Assembly: GCA_965267335.1 (NCBI GenBank)
Contig: OZ253953.1
Location: forward strand, 3,410,001 to 3,474,000
Source of the DNA: G965267335 sp965267335
Lineage (GTDB): Bacteria; Bacteroidota; Bacteroidia; Cytophagales; JAAEPT01
DNA length: 64,000 bases
Direction of reading: 5' to 3'
A program made the position numbers and the translations under genes. Positions 1-9,600 of the stretch are shown here, one piece after another. The notes beneath the pieces are model-generated. The model ran no database searches, had not been told where the DNA came from, and saw only the letters and a program-made list of their open reading frames with translations. How positions within the stretch are numbered: position 1 is the first letter of the stretch; each line of letters begins with the position of its first letter.

Positions 1-380
1 CCTCCTTCATTGCTTCCTCCCCAATCAAAATTTTCAGAAAATCGAACATAATAAGAGGCATAGTATTCATTTCTTGGTGTTACTTCAAGTGGTGCTTGCG
101 CTCCGCTTTGCCCTGGCCCTACCCCTCCAGAGGGATAACTGACCCTAAGGCTTGAACTACCGGAATAAAATTCATCATGATCCACCTGACATCGGGAATC
201 ATTGAAACCGTTTGTCCATGGCACGGTAAATCCTTCAGTGGTCCATGTAGAGTGTGTCCAGTCCGTTTCATCAGGATAACCTTCGAATCCGGTTTCAATT
301 TCAACCTGCGCAAAGGAATGCACACAATAGAGCATAAGGGCTATAACCCTCGTAAGGTAAGCTTTGTTGTAATTGGTCAT
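1..380 (-). CDS. PL14-like secreted lyase, N-terminal part only
   Basis: The gene starts at an ATG at 380 and runs off the left edge of the window, so only about 126 residues are visible. A signal peptide ending near VHSFAQ is followed by a segment that resembles the N-terminal part of the lyase domain in the protein encoded at 11361-15248: both have an FE-Y-(N)-G opening, a D/S-W...DGFN/NGFN-SR motif, an S-G-S-(K/S)-SLRV motif, and Y(Y/A)SY-V-FS before FxWG-S-EG. In that second copy the segment continues into GGKLPGL, which is typical of polysaccharide lyase family 14 (alginate or glucuronan lyases). The family assignment here rests on this similarity. T9SS export is likely but the C-terminus is not seen. 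Confidence 0.6.
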   Translation of the reverse strand, partial: MTNYNKAYLTRVIALMLYCVHSFAQVEIETGFEGYPDETDWTHSTWTTEGFTVPWTNGFNDSRCQVDHDEFYSGSSSLRVSYPSGGVGPGQSGAQAPLEVTPRNEYYASYYVRFSENFDWGGSNEG

Positions 381-557
381 AAGTCTTTGGTGTACCGTTG
401 GTAATGGCTTAAGCAACTAAACAAAAATACCTATATAACACAACTTTTTATTAAAATAATAACATTAAAAAGATAAGTTTCACCAATAACCAAAGAATTA
501 CAGGGCATTCATAAATGCTATACCACTCATTGAAATCCCACGATTTAGAGACTATTC

Positions 558-3500
558 TTACTCTTTCACTACCGGAATGATATGGTTACTTTCCGCAGCA
601 ATTATTTGTATAAAATAGACTCCAGAAGCACCAGGTATCACTACTTCTATAAGGTTCTCCTGATAGTACGAGTAATTTACTATTGTTTCACCTAAACTAT
701 TGTAGACTCGCATGAATACGGTCTCATCATTCAACAGGTCGATAATGATTTTGGACTCGAACGGATTCGGGTAAATATTAAATTCTTCCAAAGTAGTTCC
801 ACCTAATGGTGTCAAGCAGCCATCTACAGGCACCCCTGTATTTCCTCCCGAACATACGCCACATTCATCAACTGCAGCCGTTCCATTCGGATCACCGTTG
901 CAGTCAGCGCAGGTACTATTTGGAGTTACTCCTGTATTTCCTCCTGAACACACACCACAGGCATCAACTGAAGCGGTTCCATTTGGATCACCATTGCAAT
1001 CTGCACAAGTACTATTTGGGGGTACTCCCGTATTACCTCCAGAACATACGCCACAAGCATCTACTGAAGCCGTCCCGTTAGGGTCACCATTGCAATCAGC
1101 ACAAGTACTATTCGGAGTTATTCCTGTATTTCCGCCCGAACACACACCACATGCATCTACTGAAGCCGTCCCGTTAGGGTCACCGTTACAATCTGCACAA
1201 GTACCGTTTGGCGTTACTCCTGTATTTCCGCCTGAACATACGCCACAAGCATCTACTGAAGCCGTCCCGTTAGGGTCACCATTGCAATCTGAACAGGTGC
1301 TATTTTGAGTTACTCCAGTATTTCCACCCGAACATACTCCACATGCATCTATTGAAGCTGTACCATTCACATCTCCGTGACAATCAAGGCAGGAAGAATT
1401 GGGGGTAATTCCAGTATTACCCCCAGCACACACACCACAATCATCTATTGATGCACTGCCATTGACATCCCCGTTACAATCAACAGGATAAGTCGTAAGC
1501 CTAAGGTCATCAAAGTAATAAGTATCTGTAGAACCATTACCAAAGTCAAAAAATAAAACCAACTTCTCATACACTCCGGAAGGTGCTGAGCTGAAATCCA
1601 GGGTCAATTCAGTCCACTCATTGGTGACAGATAGAGTCGCTGTAAGTTCATAAAACAAGCTATTGTTACTTTCATCCTCAAACTTGACCAACACATCGCC
1701 TGTTACAGGCCCATATACTTTCATACTGAACAATGGCGTATTTGTAAAGTCAACAGAAGTAACATTGGTTGAATATATACCAGCCCAGGTTTCAACTCCC
1801 TGAGTGGTTGCCCCGACACGACCACTGGTATTAATTCCAGCAGACACAGGATTATCAATTTCAGAAAAATCACTACCTCCGAAACCACTAAAGGTCAAAT
1901 CAATATTATCATAATCTGCAAACAGTATCTCAGGGGTATTGTCTACCTGATAATTCTGAATTTCTGAATTGGTTACATTCCCGGTATTATCTGTCGCTTC
2001 AACCTCATAATAAATAACCGTGCCGTCAGAATGAGCTGATATGGTCGCTGTATAATCATTCCCGGCTCCACTCATGATAATACTGTTATTTAATGTTCCA
2101 GATGAGTATCCCCACCTTAGGACCGCTGAAGCCACCGATTGATCGTCAGTAATGGAAGCAGAAATGGCCACATCGTCAGCATCATTTGGGATTCCCGGTG
2201 AATGATTCAAATTTGAAATTACCGGGGACTGATCCACTGCTGTTCCCAGACTAATCACCCCGTAAATCGGAAAGTGATCTGAAATAATAACACCACTGTT
2301 TTGATAAACAATAGCGGCATCAGTAACTGATGAGTGCCCCATTGAAAACACATAGTCAATTTTAGCACCTGAATTAGGGTTATGGCTCCAACCACTGTAA
2401 GTCCCTTTATTCGTTTCGGTTGGATGTATTTCCCTCCAGGTATCCACCATAGTAATTGGAGAACCAAATTCTCCTTTGAGTATCCTTATTGCTTCCTCTC
2501 CTTCATCAGCATTCAAATCTCCCATCAGGATTACCGGATCTTCAGTGTGCGCACGGGATGCAATTCTTCCGGCAATCAAATTCGAACAATTGACTCTCCC
2601 ATTATAGTCCAGTGGATAATGGGTATTAAACACATAAATATGCTCCCCGGTATGATTATTAGTAAACCTACCCCAGGTACACACACGTTTATACTGAAAC
2701 CCCCAACCGTTTGACCCCCAAATTTCAGGAGTGGGAGAAAGTTGGAAGGTTCCATTTTCAGAGGGATCGAGGGTCCAGTCAGTATGTTTATAAAAAATCT
2801 GACTCCCCTCTCCTGATCCGTCTGCTTCCCTTCCTCTTCCGAACTGGTAATATTGGTTTAATCCATTATCTAAGTCTGTTTTCTGCCCTGGCAAAGCTTC
2901 CTGAATTCCCATGAAATCGGGGTTCTCATCGATAACCAGATCGATGCAATTTTGTTTTCTAGAGTCCCACGATAAATTTCCGCCATCAACTCCCACCCGC
3001 ACATTAAATGAAAGTGCTTTTATTGAACTGCCAGCCGCTGCAGGTTCCATATCCATACTAGCCTCCACCTGATTGTGGTCAGATGTCCAGCCATATTGAT
3101 GGTGATAAATTATTGAAGCATCCAGGGTTTGAACTTGTGAAGTGTTATTTGAAACCATGATATAATCATACTTCACAGAACCAAATGAATCACCAGGACC
3201 ATCCGGTAATATCTCGCGATAAGTATCCACCATTGGAACCGGGTTATCAGATCCGGATTTCAAGTATTGAATAGCTTCTTCATTCTCGGTGCCATTTAAG
3301 TCACCGATTAATACAAATGGATATTGCTGATGAGCCCTCATTGAAATACGCTCCGCTAACAGTCTCACCTCCTGTGATCTCCAATAAGCAGGATCAGACG
3401 AAAAACCATTTGCATCTAAATGAGTATTGTATACATAGTACCTATCTCCGGTTGAGATAACTTCGAACAGCACCCAATTACAGGTTCTCAACCAACCATG

Positions 3501-3872
3501 GATGGCTCCATCTCCCCAGTCACTTACACTCGGATTATCAGGTTGAGAAGAATAACCAAAATTGCCGGATTCAACTACGCTCAGTTTGTTATGATTGAAT
3601 AGAATACCGGAAAATCCATCGTTCCAGGGACCATTTTCCAACGTGTATCCAGAAAGAGCCGCGTCCAGTTCTTCCTGCTTTCCTTCATCACCTTCCTGCA
3701 AGCCAATAACATCAGGGGATTCACCATTGATCAGATTGATCACATTTCCCATACGGGTGTTCCAGTCTTGATTTTTCCGCCAAAGGTTACAACTCACAGC
3801 TTTTACGGTGAACGAGAAAGCATCGATAGAGAAGATTACAGAGAATATGATAGTTAGTAAGGTTTTCATCAT
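558..3872 (-). CDS. Secreted tandem endonuclease/exonuclease/phosphatase protein, T9SS type A
   Basis: The 1104-residue protein has a signal peptide (1-19), then two complete EEP (DNase I-like) domains. In the first, E60 (GLQEG), H151 (YNTHLD), D191/N193 (GDLNG) and D265/H266 (SDH) fit the family active site. In the second the same residues are E325, H418, D452/N454 and D532/H533, so both look catalytically intact. An Ig-like segment (about 545-655) and a beta-sandwich resembling a carbohydrate-binding module (655-795) follow, then seven Cys-rich 32-residue repeats (797-1019) and a type A T9SS sorting domain (YPNPFES to the final PVVKE). Members of this superfamily are nucleases, sphingomyelinases or phosphatases; the substrate cannot be read from sequence. 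An extracellular nuclease or phosphodiesterase at the cell surface is a reasonable inference. ATG-ATG start; single gene. Confidence 0.85.
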   Translation of the reverse strand: MMKTLLTIIFSVIFSIDAFSFTVKAVSCNLWRKNQDWNTRMGNVINLINGESPDVIGLQEGDEGKQEELDAALSGYTLENGPWNDGFSGILFNHNKLSVVESGNFGYSSQPDNPSVSDWGDGAIHGWLRTCNWVLFEVISTGDRYYVYNTHLDANGFSSDPAYWRSQEVRLLAERISMRAHQQYPFVLIGDLNGTENEEAIQYLKSGSDNPVPMVDTYREILPDGPGDSFGSVKYDYIMVSNNTSQVQTLDASIIYHHQYGWTSDHNQVEASMDMEPAAAGSSIKALSFNVRVGVDGGNLSWDSRKQNCIDLVIDENPDFMGIQEALPGQKTDLDNGLNQYYQFGRGREADGSGEGSQIFYKHTDWTLDPSENGTFQLSPTPEIWGSNGWGFQYKRVCTWGRFTNNHTGEHIYVFNTHYPLDYNGRVNCSNLIAGRIASRAHTEDPVILMGDLNADEGEEAIRILKGEFGSPITMVDTWREIHPTETNKGTYSGWSHNPNSGAKIDYVFSMGHSSVTDAAIVYQNSGVIISDHFPIYGVISLGTAVDQSPVISNLNHSPGIPNDADDVAISASITDDQSVASAVLRWGYSSGTLNNSIIMSGAGNDYTATISAHSDGTVIYYEVEATDNTGNVTNSEIQNYQVDNTPEILFADYDNIDLTFSGFGGSDFSEIDNPVSAGINTSGRVGATTQGVETWAGIYSTNVTSVDFTNTPLFSMKVYGPVTGDVLVKFEDESNNSLFYELTATLSVTNEWTELTLDFSSAPSGVYEKLVLFFDFGNGSTDTYYFDDLRLTTYPVDCNGDVNGSASIDDCGVCAGGNTGITPNSSCLDCHGDVNGTASIDACGVCSGGNTGVTQNSTCSDCNGDPNGTASVDACGVCSGGNTGVTPNGTCADCNGDPNGTASVDACGVCSGGNTGITPNSTCADCNGDPNGTASVDACGVCSGGNTGVPPNSTCADCNGDPNGTASVDACGVCSGGNTGVTPNSTCADCNGDPNGTAAVDECGVCSGGNTGVPVDGCLTPLGGTTLEEFNIYPNPFESKIIIDLLNDETVFMRVYNSLGETIVNYSYYQENLIEVVIPGASGVYFIQIIAAESNHIIPVVKE
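815..1485 (-). repeat. Seven tandem 96-bp repeats coding for DCNG Cys-rich modules
   Basis: Inside the EEP protein gene, seven near-identical 96-bp units encode 32-residue modules of the pattern DC(N/H)GD-NG(T/S)A-(V/I)D-CGVC-GGNTG-(x8)-C. The central units are almost identical at DNA level and the outer two are diverged, as expected for recent expansion from the middle of an array. Four Cys per module and Asp/Asn-rich turns suggest a rigid, disulfide- or calcium-stabilised stalk between the catalytic part and the sorting domain. Confidence 0.9.
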
Positions 3873-4055
3873 TAATCAGATATGGTTCTGAATTAATGTG
3901 AATAGTAAAAAGTGGATTCTGAAGAATCTGAAAGGAATTAAATGGGTTAAAGCGCTACAAAGTCTCTAATTGCAAAAATTCTATAACGCTTAATTTCATT
4001 ATTATTAGTAATTTATAGGGCCTTATCAAAAAAATATATCACATTTTTACACCTG

Positions 4056-5882
4056 TTGAAAAAAGCACAAAATTATATTGGTAGACATTTCAAATACTTG
4101 CTTGGTATTACCTGTTTTCTCACCCTTGATATTTACTCATATGGATTAACAACGATTCTTAATGATGAGGATACCGACTTACTCTTCTATGAGTTTGAAC
4201 AGGAATTATATATTGACACGACAGGAAAACTTAATGTCTATGATGTTCAATCAGTCGTTTTCGAGCCAAATTCTGATGGATTGAATGCTGAAATGAAACC
4301 CAAAGAGGTAAGATGGTACAGAATAGAAGTGTCCAACCAATCGAGCCGTAATTGGTTCCTTGAATTTGCTGATGCTCATATTTCCGGGGTCCAATTGTAC
4401 AGGGTACTGAGCAATGATAGCATTGTACTTGTTTATACCTCCGGTTTTAATATCCCAATTGCAGATAAAACCATACAACACAAAAACCACCTGTTTGATC
4501 TACAGGTCCCGAAAGGAACTTCCGGTCTATTTTACGCAAGGTTGGTATCCGATTACCCATCGAGTAGTATGTTTCATCTGCGATCGTTACCCTACTATCT
4601 CGATTATGCATTGCACGAATATTACTTGCTCGGATCTTTTTATGGAATGCTATTAATCATGGCTTGCTACAGTCTGCTGATGTTTAGCGGGACACGCCAA
4701 ACCATCTACCTCTACTACATCCTCTACCTGGCTGGGTGCGTGATTTTTACTTTCGGAGAAGATAATATTGGCTCGCACATGGTCTGGGCAAACAGCAACT
4801 GGCCGAATCACCTCTTTTTCAAGTATGGACCTCTGTTTTGGCTCATAGGTTTTTATTTATTCTCCAATTCTTTTTTATCACTCAGGTCTAACTCTAAAAT
4901 CAGCTTTTGGGGGATTACCCTATGCATTCCACTCTCTTACTTCAGCATAGTTATGGGTTTAAAAATCCATTATTGGCTGATGTTAATAGCTATTGGCATT
5001 GCAGTATTGCAAGGTTATATCAAATGGAGATCAGGCCTTCGTTACGCACGTTATTTTACAGTTGGGTATTCCCTTGTTCTGTTGGGGATACTTATTTATG
5101 TGCTTCGCGCTACCCATGTCATCTATACAGACATCATAATTTACTATAGTACATACATCAGCTTCATTGTTGAGGCCCTTGTTTTTGCTTTTGCCATGAG
5201 TGATCGAATCAGACAAATACGAAAAGACCGTGAGAAGGCTCAACAATCCGTAATTGACCAATTAAAAATCAATGATGAGCTAAAAGAAAAAGTCAATAAG
5301 GAGCTGGAATCCAAGGTACAAGAACGCACTGAACAACTTCATATTCAGAGTGCTAGGCTATCGCAAGCTAATGAAGAACTCAAAAAAATGTCCCACGAAC
5401 TCCAAACCATGAATGAGGCCATGGACAAAGAAAACTGGCAATTGCAACGCTTGGTTAAAGAGGCGAAAAAACAGAAGCTGGAAAAGAAACTCATGGACTT
5501 CACAGACTTCAAAGAAGTTTATCCCGATAACCTCACTTGCCTGCGATTCCTAAGTGAGCTAAAATGGGGAGAGAACTATACCTGTAAGAAGTGTAAACAC
5601 ACTAATTACATGAGGGGTGAAAAGCCTCATTCAAGAAAGTGTACATCTTGCAAGTATGATGAGTCGCCAACCAGTGGCACTTTGTTTCAAGGAGTACGAT
5701 TTGACTTAATCAAAGCTTTCTTTATTGCCTATCACAGCGCAGAAAACAAACAACCATTGACTATTGACCAACTTTCAGAAATGTTAGAGTTGCGTAGAAA
5801 CACTGCCTGGGCCTTCAGAAAGAAGGTTAAAAAAGCAATAGAACAAAAGTCACCTGAAAGCTGGTTGGAGTTATTGGTTTGA
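4056..5882 (+). CDS. 7TMR-DISM receptor fused to an IS1595-type zinc-ribbon/helical domain
   Basis: The 608-residue protein starts at TTG 4056; the hydrophobic leader right after it supports this start. Residues about 35-185 look like the extracellular 7TMR-DISMED2 beta-domain, and about 190-385 form the seven-helix 7TMR-DISM membrane part. A long charged coiled coil spans about 390-490. The C-terminal tail (480-608) is unusual. It has a CxxC...CxxC zinc ribbon (C510, C513, C529, C532), then S-P-T-SGT-LF(Q)G and a helical segment FFIAYH...LSEMLELRRNTAWAFRKKV. This is the layout of the N-terminal Zn-ribbon/HTH of IS1595/ISXO2 transposases, without their DDE nuclease. The family normally ends in kinase, cyclase, LytTR or HTH outputs, so this could be a membrane-bound transcription factor using a domesticated transposase DNA-binding domain. 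That function is inferred. Ligand unknown; neighbours give no clear hint. Confidence 0.85.
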   Translation: MKKAQNYIGRHFKYLLGITCFLTLDIYSYGLTTILNDEDTDLLFYEFEQELYIDTTGKLNVYDVQSVVFEPNSDGLNAEMKPKEVRWYRIEVSNQSSRNWFLEFADAHISGVQLYRVLSNDSIVLVYTSGFNIPIADKTIQHKNHLFDLQVPKGTSGLFYARLVSDYPSSSMFHLRSLPYYLDYALHEYYLLGSFYGMLLIMACYSLLMFSGTRQTIYLYYILYLAGCVIFTFGEDNIGSHMVWANSNWPNHLFFKYGPLFWLIGFYLFSNSFLSLRSNSKISFWGITLCIPLSYFSIVMGLKIHYWLMLIAIGIAVLQGYIKWRSGLRYARYFTVGYSLVLLGILIYVLRATHVIYTDIIIYYSTYISFIVEALVFAFAMSDRIRQIRKDREKAQQSVIDQLKINDELKEKVNKELESKVQERTEQLHIQSARLSQANEELKKMSHELQTMNEAMDKENWQLQRLVKEAKKQKLEKKLMDFTDFKEVYPDNLTCLRFLSELKWGENYTCKKCKHTNYMRGEKPHSRKCTSCKYDESPTSGTLFQGVRFDLIKAFFIAYHSAENKQPLTIDQLSEMLELRRNTAWAFRKKVKKAIEQKSPESWLELLV

Positions 5883-6018
5883 TAGCTTAATCGAACGGGT
5901 TTCCGTTGCACTCAAACGCTCCCGAGCGGTTTACTTATGATTCACGTAGGGTTAGAAAGAGCAAATCAACACCAGAATACAGGAACAATTCATCGGTATT
6001 TTTCGTTAAATTTGGTAC

Positions 6019-6216
6019 ATGACACTTGATCAAAGAAAAAACGAACTCATAAATCAAATTGCTTCATTAGACAATGAAGCACTCCTTATTCACATGGAAG
6101 AATTAATCCATGAAGCCTCCTCAGGTGTCCCTTCGACAATAATCAAATTACTTGATCAGTCCAGTAAATCAAATAGTCTAACAGAACACACTTCTGCTAG
6201 AGATTTATTGAGGTAA
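6019..6216 (+). CDS. Putative antitoxin of a RelE/ParE-type module
   Basis: A 65-residue, charged, helical protein with no recognised family signature. It overlaps the next gene by one base (TAATG), the arrangement usual for type II toxin-antitoxin operons in which the antitoxin comes first. Its N-terminal helices (residues 1-33) could dimerise, and the C-terminal half could wrap the toxin. Assignment rests on size, position and coupling rather than on sequence recognition. Confidence 0.65.
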   Translation: MTLDQRKNELINQIASLDNEALLIHMEELIHEASSGVPSTIIKLLDQSSKSNSLTEHTSARDLLR

Positions 6217-6521
6217 TGAAAATCAAGCAAGTATTTTGGACTGACAAGGCTATAAAGTCATTGCGGCAAATTTCTAATTTCACCGAAAATCAGTGGAATC
6301 AAGAAGTTGCCGATTACTTATTAGATTTGATAGATGTTAGGATAGAATTGATCAAATCTAACCCTCATATTTCTCAGAAAATCGAAAAAACTGAATATTA
6401 CAGAATTCTCGTTCACCGCCATGTTTCTCTATTTTATGAAATTCAACAAAATACTCTTAAAGTTCTTCTAATTTGGGATAACAGACAAAGTCCAAAACTT
6501 CTTGCAAAGCTCATTTCGTGA
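6216..6521 (+). CDS. RelE/ParE family toxin
   Basis: The 101-residue protein has the RelE/ParE superfamily pattern: W(T)DKAIKSLRQI near the N-terminus, a pair of helices with IELIKSNPHIS, then YYRILVHRHVSLFYEI and a C-terminal VLLIWDNRQSP strand. ParE members inhibit gyrase and RelE members cut mRNA on the ribosome; the sequence does not decide between them. It is translationally coupled to the small gene upstream, giving a complete stand-alone type II TA pair next to the 7TM receptor gene. Confidence 0.85.
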   Translation: MKIKQVFWTDKAIKSLRQISNFTENQWNQEVADYLLDLIDVRIELIKSNPHISQKIEKTEYYRILVHRHVSLFYEIQQNTLKVLLIWDNRQSPKLLAKLIS

Positions 6522-6575
6522 ATTAGTACCATGATTTTGATTAATAAAAACATGTAAGCTTATGCAAAAAAATAT

Positions 6576-6603
6576 CTCAGAGTCCTGTACCAGAGACTCT
6601 GAG
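6576..6603 (-). terminator. Hairpin with U-tract, also a member of a dispersed hairpin family
   Basis: CTCAGAGTC at 6576-6584 pairs with GACTCTGAG at 6595-6603 around a 10-nt loop. Read on the minus strand it is followed by ATATTTTTTT, so it can end transcription of the large gene that stops at 6615. It lies between convergent genes. Near-identical hairpins occur at 36413-36440 and 37448-37472, so it is also a repeated element. Confidence 0.65.
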
Positions 6604-6614
6604 TGGTCACAAAA

Positions 6615-9600
6615 TCAATAAATCAATGTAATCGACCCAGTCACCGGATCCTCACCGTTATTGAGGTCTAGTATAAAATAATATGTAGCAACAGGAAGTA
6701 GTTCTCCATCTCGCTTACCGTCCCACCCCCAATCGTTTCCTTTGTTCTTATAAACCATACTGCCCCATCGGTTATAGATTTCTATAATGGTCTCTGGGAA
6801 TTGCTCCAGACCTTGCACTATCCAGGCATCATGGTCTCCATCATTATTTGGAGTAAACACGTTGGCTACGATCAAACGGCAATCGGTACCAACAAGTAGT
6901 GTATCTACACATTGGCCACAATCATTAACTACTGCGGCACCTCCCCATTCGCCATTGCAATCCATCAAACAGGCAATCTCCCCAGTATTACCCTCCACAC
7001 AAATACCGCAGCTATCTATGTAAGCGGTACCGAAAGGATCACCATTACAATCCTGGCAAGTACCTTCTACAACTCCACAACCACAATCCATTGGTTGATT
7101 TTTGATTGGATCATTTGGACATTGATCAATACAATCCGGAAATCCATCGCTGTCTGTATCTACATCAACAATTCCACAACCACAGGTTCCTGGATCTATT
7201 TTATTCGGATCGTTCGGGCAGTTATCATTACAATCCGGAGTGCCATCTGAGTCAGTATCAACGGTAGTTTGACCGGTATTTCCTCCTACACAGTTACCAC
7301 ATACATCTGTATATGCCGTGCCATTTGGATTACCATTGCAATCTTGACAGGTTCCCTCAACAACGCCACAACCGCAGCTCAATGGATCAACCTTGTTCGG
7401 ATCATTCGGACAATTATCGTTACAATCCGGTGTACCATCTGAGTCGGTATCAACAGTAGTCTGACCGGTATTACCACCGACACAATTACCACAGACACCG
7501 GTGTAGGCCGTGCCATTCGCATCACCGTTACAATCAACACAAGTTCCTTCTGCTACTCCGCACCCGCAGCTTAATGGATCAACTTTATTTGGATCATTTG
7601 GACATTGATCAATACAATCCGGAAATCCATCGCTGTCTGTATCTACATCAACAATTCCACACCCACAGACTCCTGGATCAACTTTATTCGGGTTGTTCGG
7701 GCAGTTGTCATTACAATCCGGGGTCCCATCTGAGTCAGTATCAACAGTAGTCTGACCAGTGTTACCACCTACACAGTTGCCACAAACGTCTGTATAAGCC
7801 GTGCCATTCGCATCACCATTACAATCCTGACAAGTACCTTCTACAACTCCGCACCCACAATCCATTGGTTGATTTTTGATTGGATCATTTGGACATTGAT
7901 CAATACAATCCGGAAATCCATCACTGTCTGTATCCGTATCAACAATTCCACAACCACAGGTTCCTGGATCAACCTTGTTCGGGTCATTCGGACAGTTATC
8001 ATTACAATCCGGGGTGCCATCTGAGTCAGTATCAACAGTAGTCTGACCCGTATTGCCACCTACACAATTACCACATACGTCCGTATAAGCCGTGCCATTC
8101 GCATCACCATTACAGTCCTGACAGCTGCTGTTTGGAACTACTCCTGTGTTACCTCCGGAACATACACCGCATAAATCGATACTCGCATTGCCTCCCGGAT
8201 CACCATTGCAATCCGGAGATGTGCATTCATCTACATTCACATAAAAAGGAATTCTTCCGCACAATTGCCCTGGTAACGAAAATTGCCAATCAAAGAAATA
8301 CGTAACGGGATTATCTGTATTCGTGCAATAATTATCATAGCTCCTGGTAATCTGGACCAGATTATCAGGATCGACATAGGGGTACACTCCACCATCACTA
8401 AAGTATCTCCATTGCAATGCTCCGGAAGTTGATCCGACCGCATGCAAACTATAATCCTTTCCTGCCGGAATGGTAATATTCACTGGCACTTCAACCAAGT
8501 GATATCCGGTCGATGGTGGTGTCCACAAGTAAGGTGTGGCCACTCCTACCGGGTTATTCAACCGATCATCCACTTGTAGTTGTATTGTATGTGTATTGGT
8601 ATTTGTTGATCGCAGATACACAAAAACGCTTTCCAAAATCACCTCAGTATTTGTACTAAATTCAACCCTGTACCGAACTCTACCATCCTCGTATTCATTT
8701 GGATTGCGAGAGCCACTTGAGTAAGCCGGCACTAAATCATTGAGCTCCGGACCTACTTCAAATTCGAAAGGAGATACATTTTCTTCTGCATAAAAAACTG
8801 TATCAGAAGTAACCGCTACATTGTAATTACTTCCTGTATGGATCGGAGTTCCTCCGGCTGACTCGGCATACCACCGTAAGTCATCACCCTCCACTGTTGT
8901 GAGATTGGCCATTCCTCCTCCACATGGGAGATCAACATTAATAGGTGTTAACATATCAGTCGAAATGATGACCTCATCAGATACTGCAGAACAAGTAGCA
9001 GAACTTACTGTAACCGTATAGGTCCCGGCTTCATTTATCGTAATAGCAGAAGAAGTATCACCCGTGCTCCATTGGTAATCCAATCCTTGACCATTTACCA
9101 AAGGCTCCAGAGTAAACTCTGTCGGATTACAAAGTGTTTGATCCTCACCCAAATCAACCAGAATTTCATCCCCCACTTCGGAACACAACATTTTGGTACA
9201 ACCGTTGTTCGTCACCCGCACACCATATAATCCTTGTGATGTAACATTTAAATTTTCCCCGATTTCACCAGCCATCAATTCACGGTTCTGATACCACTCA
9301 AAAGCATTACCCGCAGTACTAAGTCCGGTTGAAAGAATATTGGGCGGAGGTCCACAAATACTGAATTGCTCAGGCAATTGATCTTCTGCCATGTTTCTTT
9401 TACAAAAGCAGTCGGGAAAGAGATCATTGATGTCATTACTGGACTCATAGTCTGCCCAGCGAATTCTTGCCGGGATGGTTCCGGAGCCCAATGTAAATTC
9501 AGGACCAATAGAAGGCCAGGCATCTCCATTGGTAAAAAACTCAGGTTTCGTGCAGAGGTAGTATGAGTTGGGAAGGTCAGTGGTTGGTGCATCGATGAAG

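Noticed and set aside
898..1308. Open frame on the plus strand across the DCNG repeat array
   Set aside because: It is antisense to a well-supported T9SS gene and stays open only because each 96-bp unit lacks stops in that frame.
815..1485. Regular repeats resembling a CRISPR array
   Set aside because: Units are 96 bp, encode conserved Cys modules in frame and have no distinct spacers; no cas genes nearby.
5883..6018. tRNA-like or terminator structure after the 7TM receptor gene
   Set aside because: No cloverleaf and no convincing stem with a T-run could be drawn.
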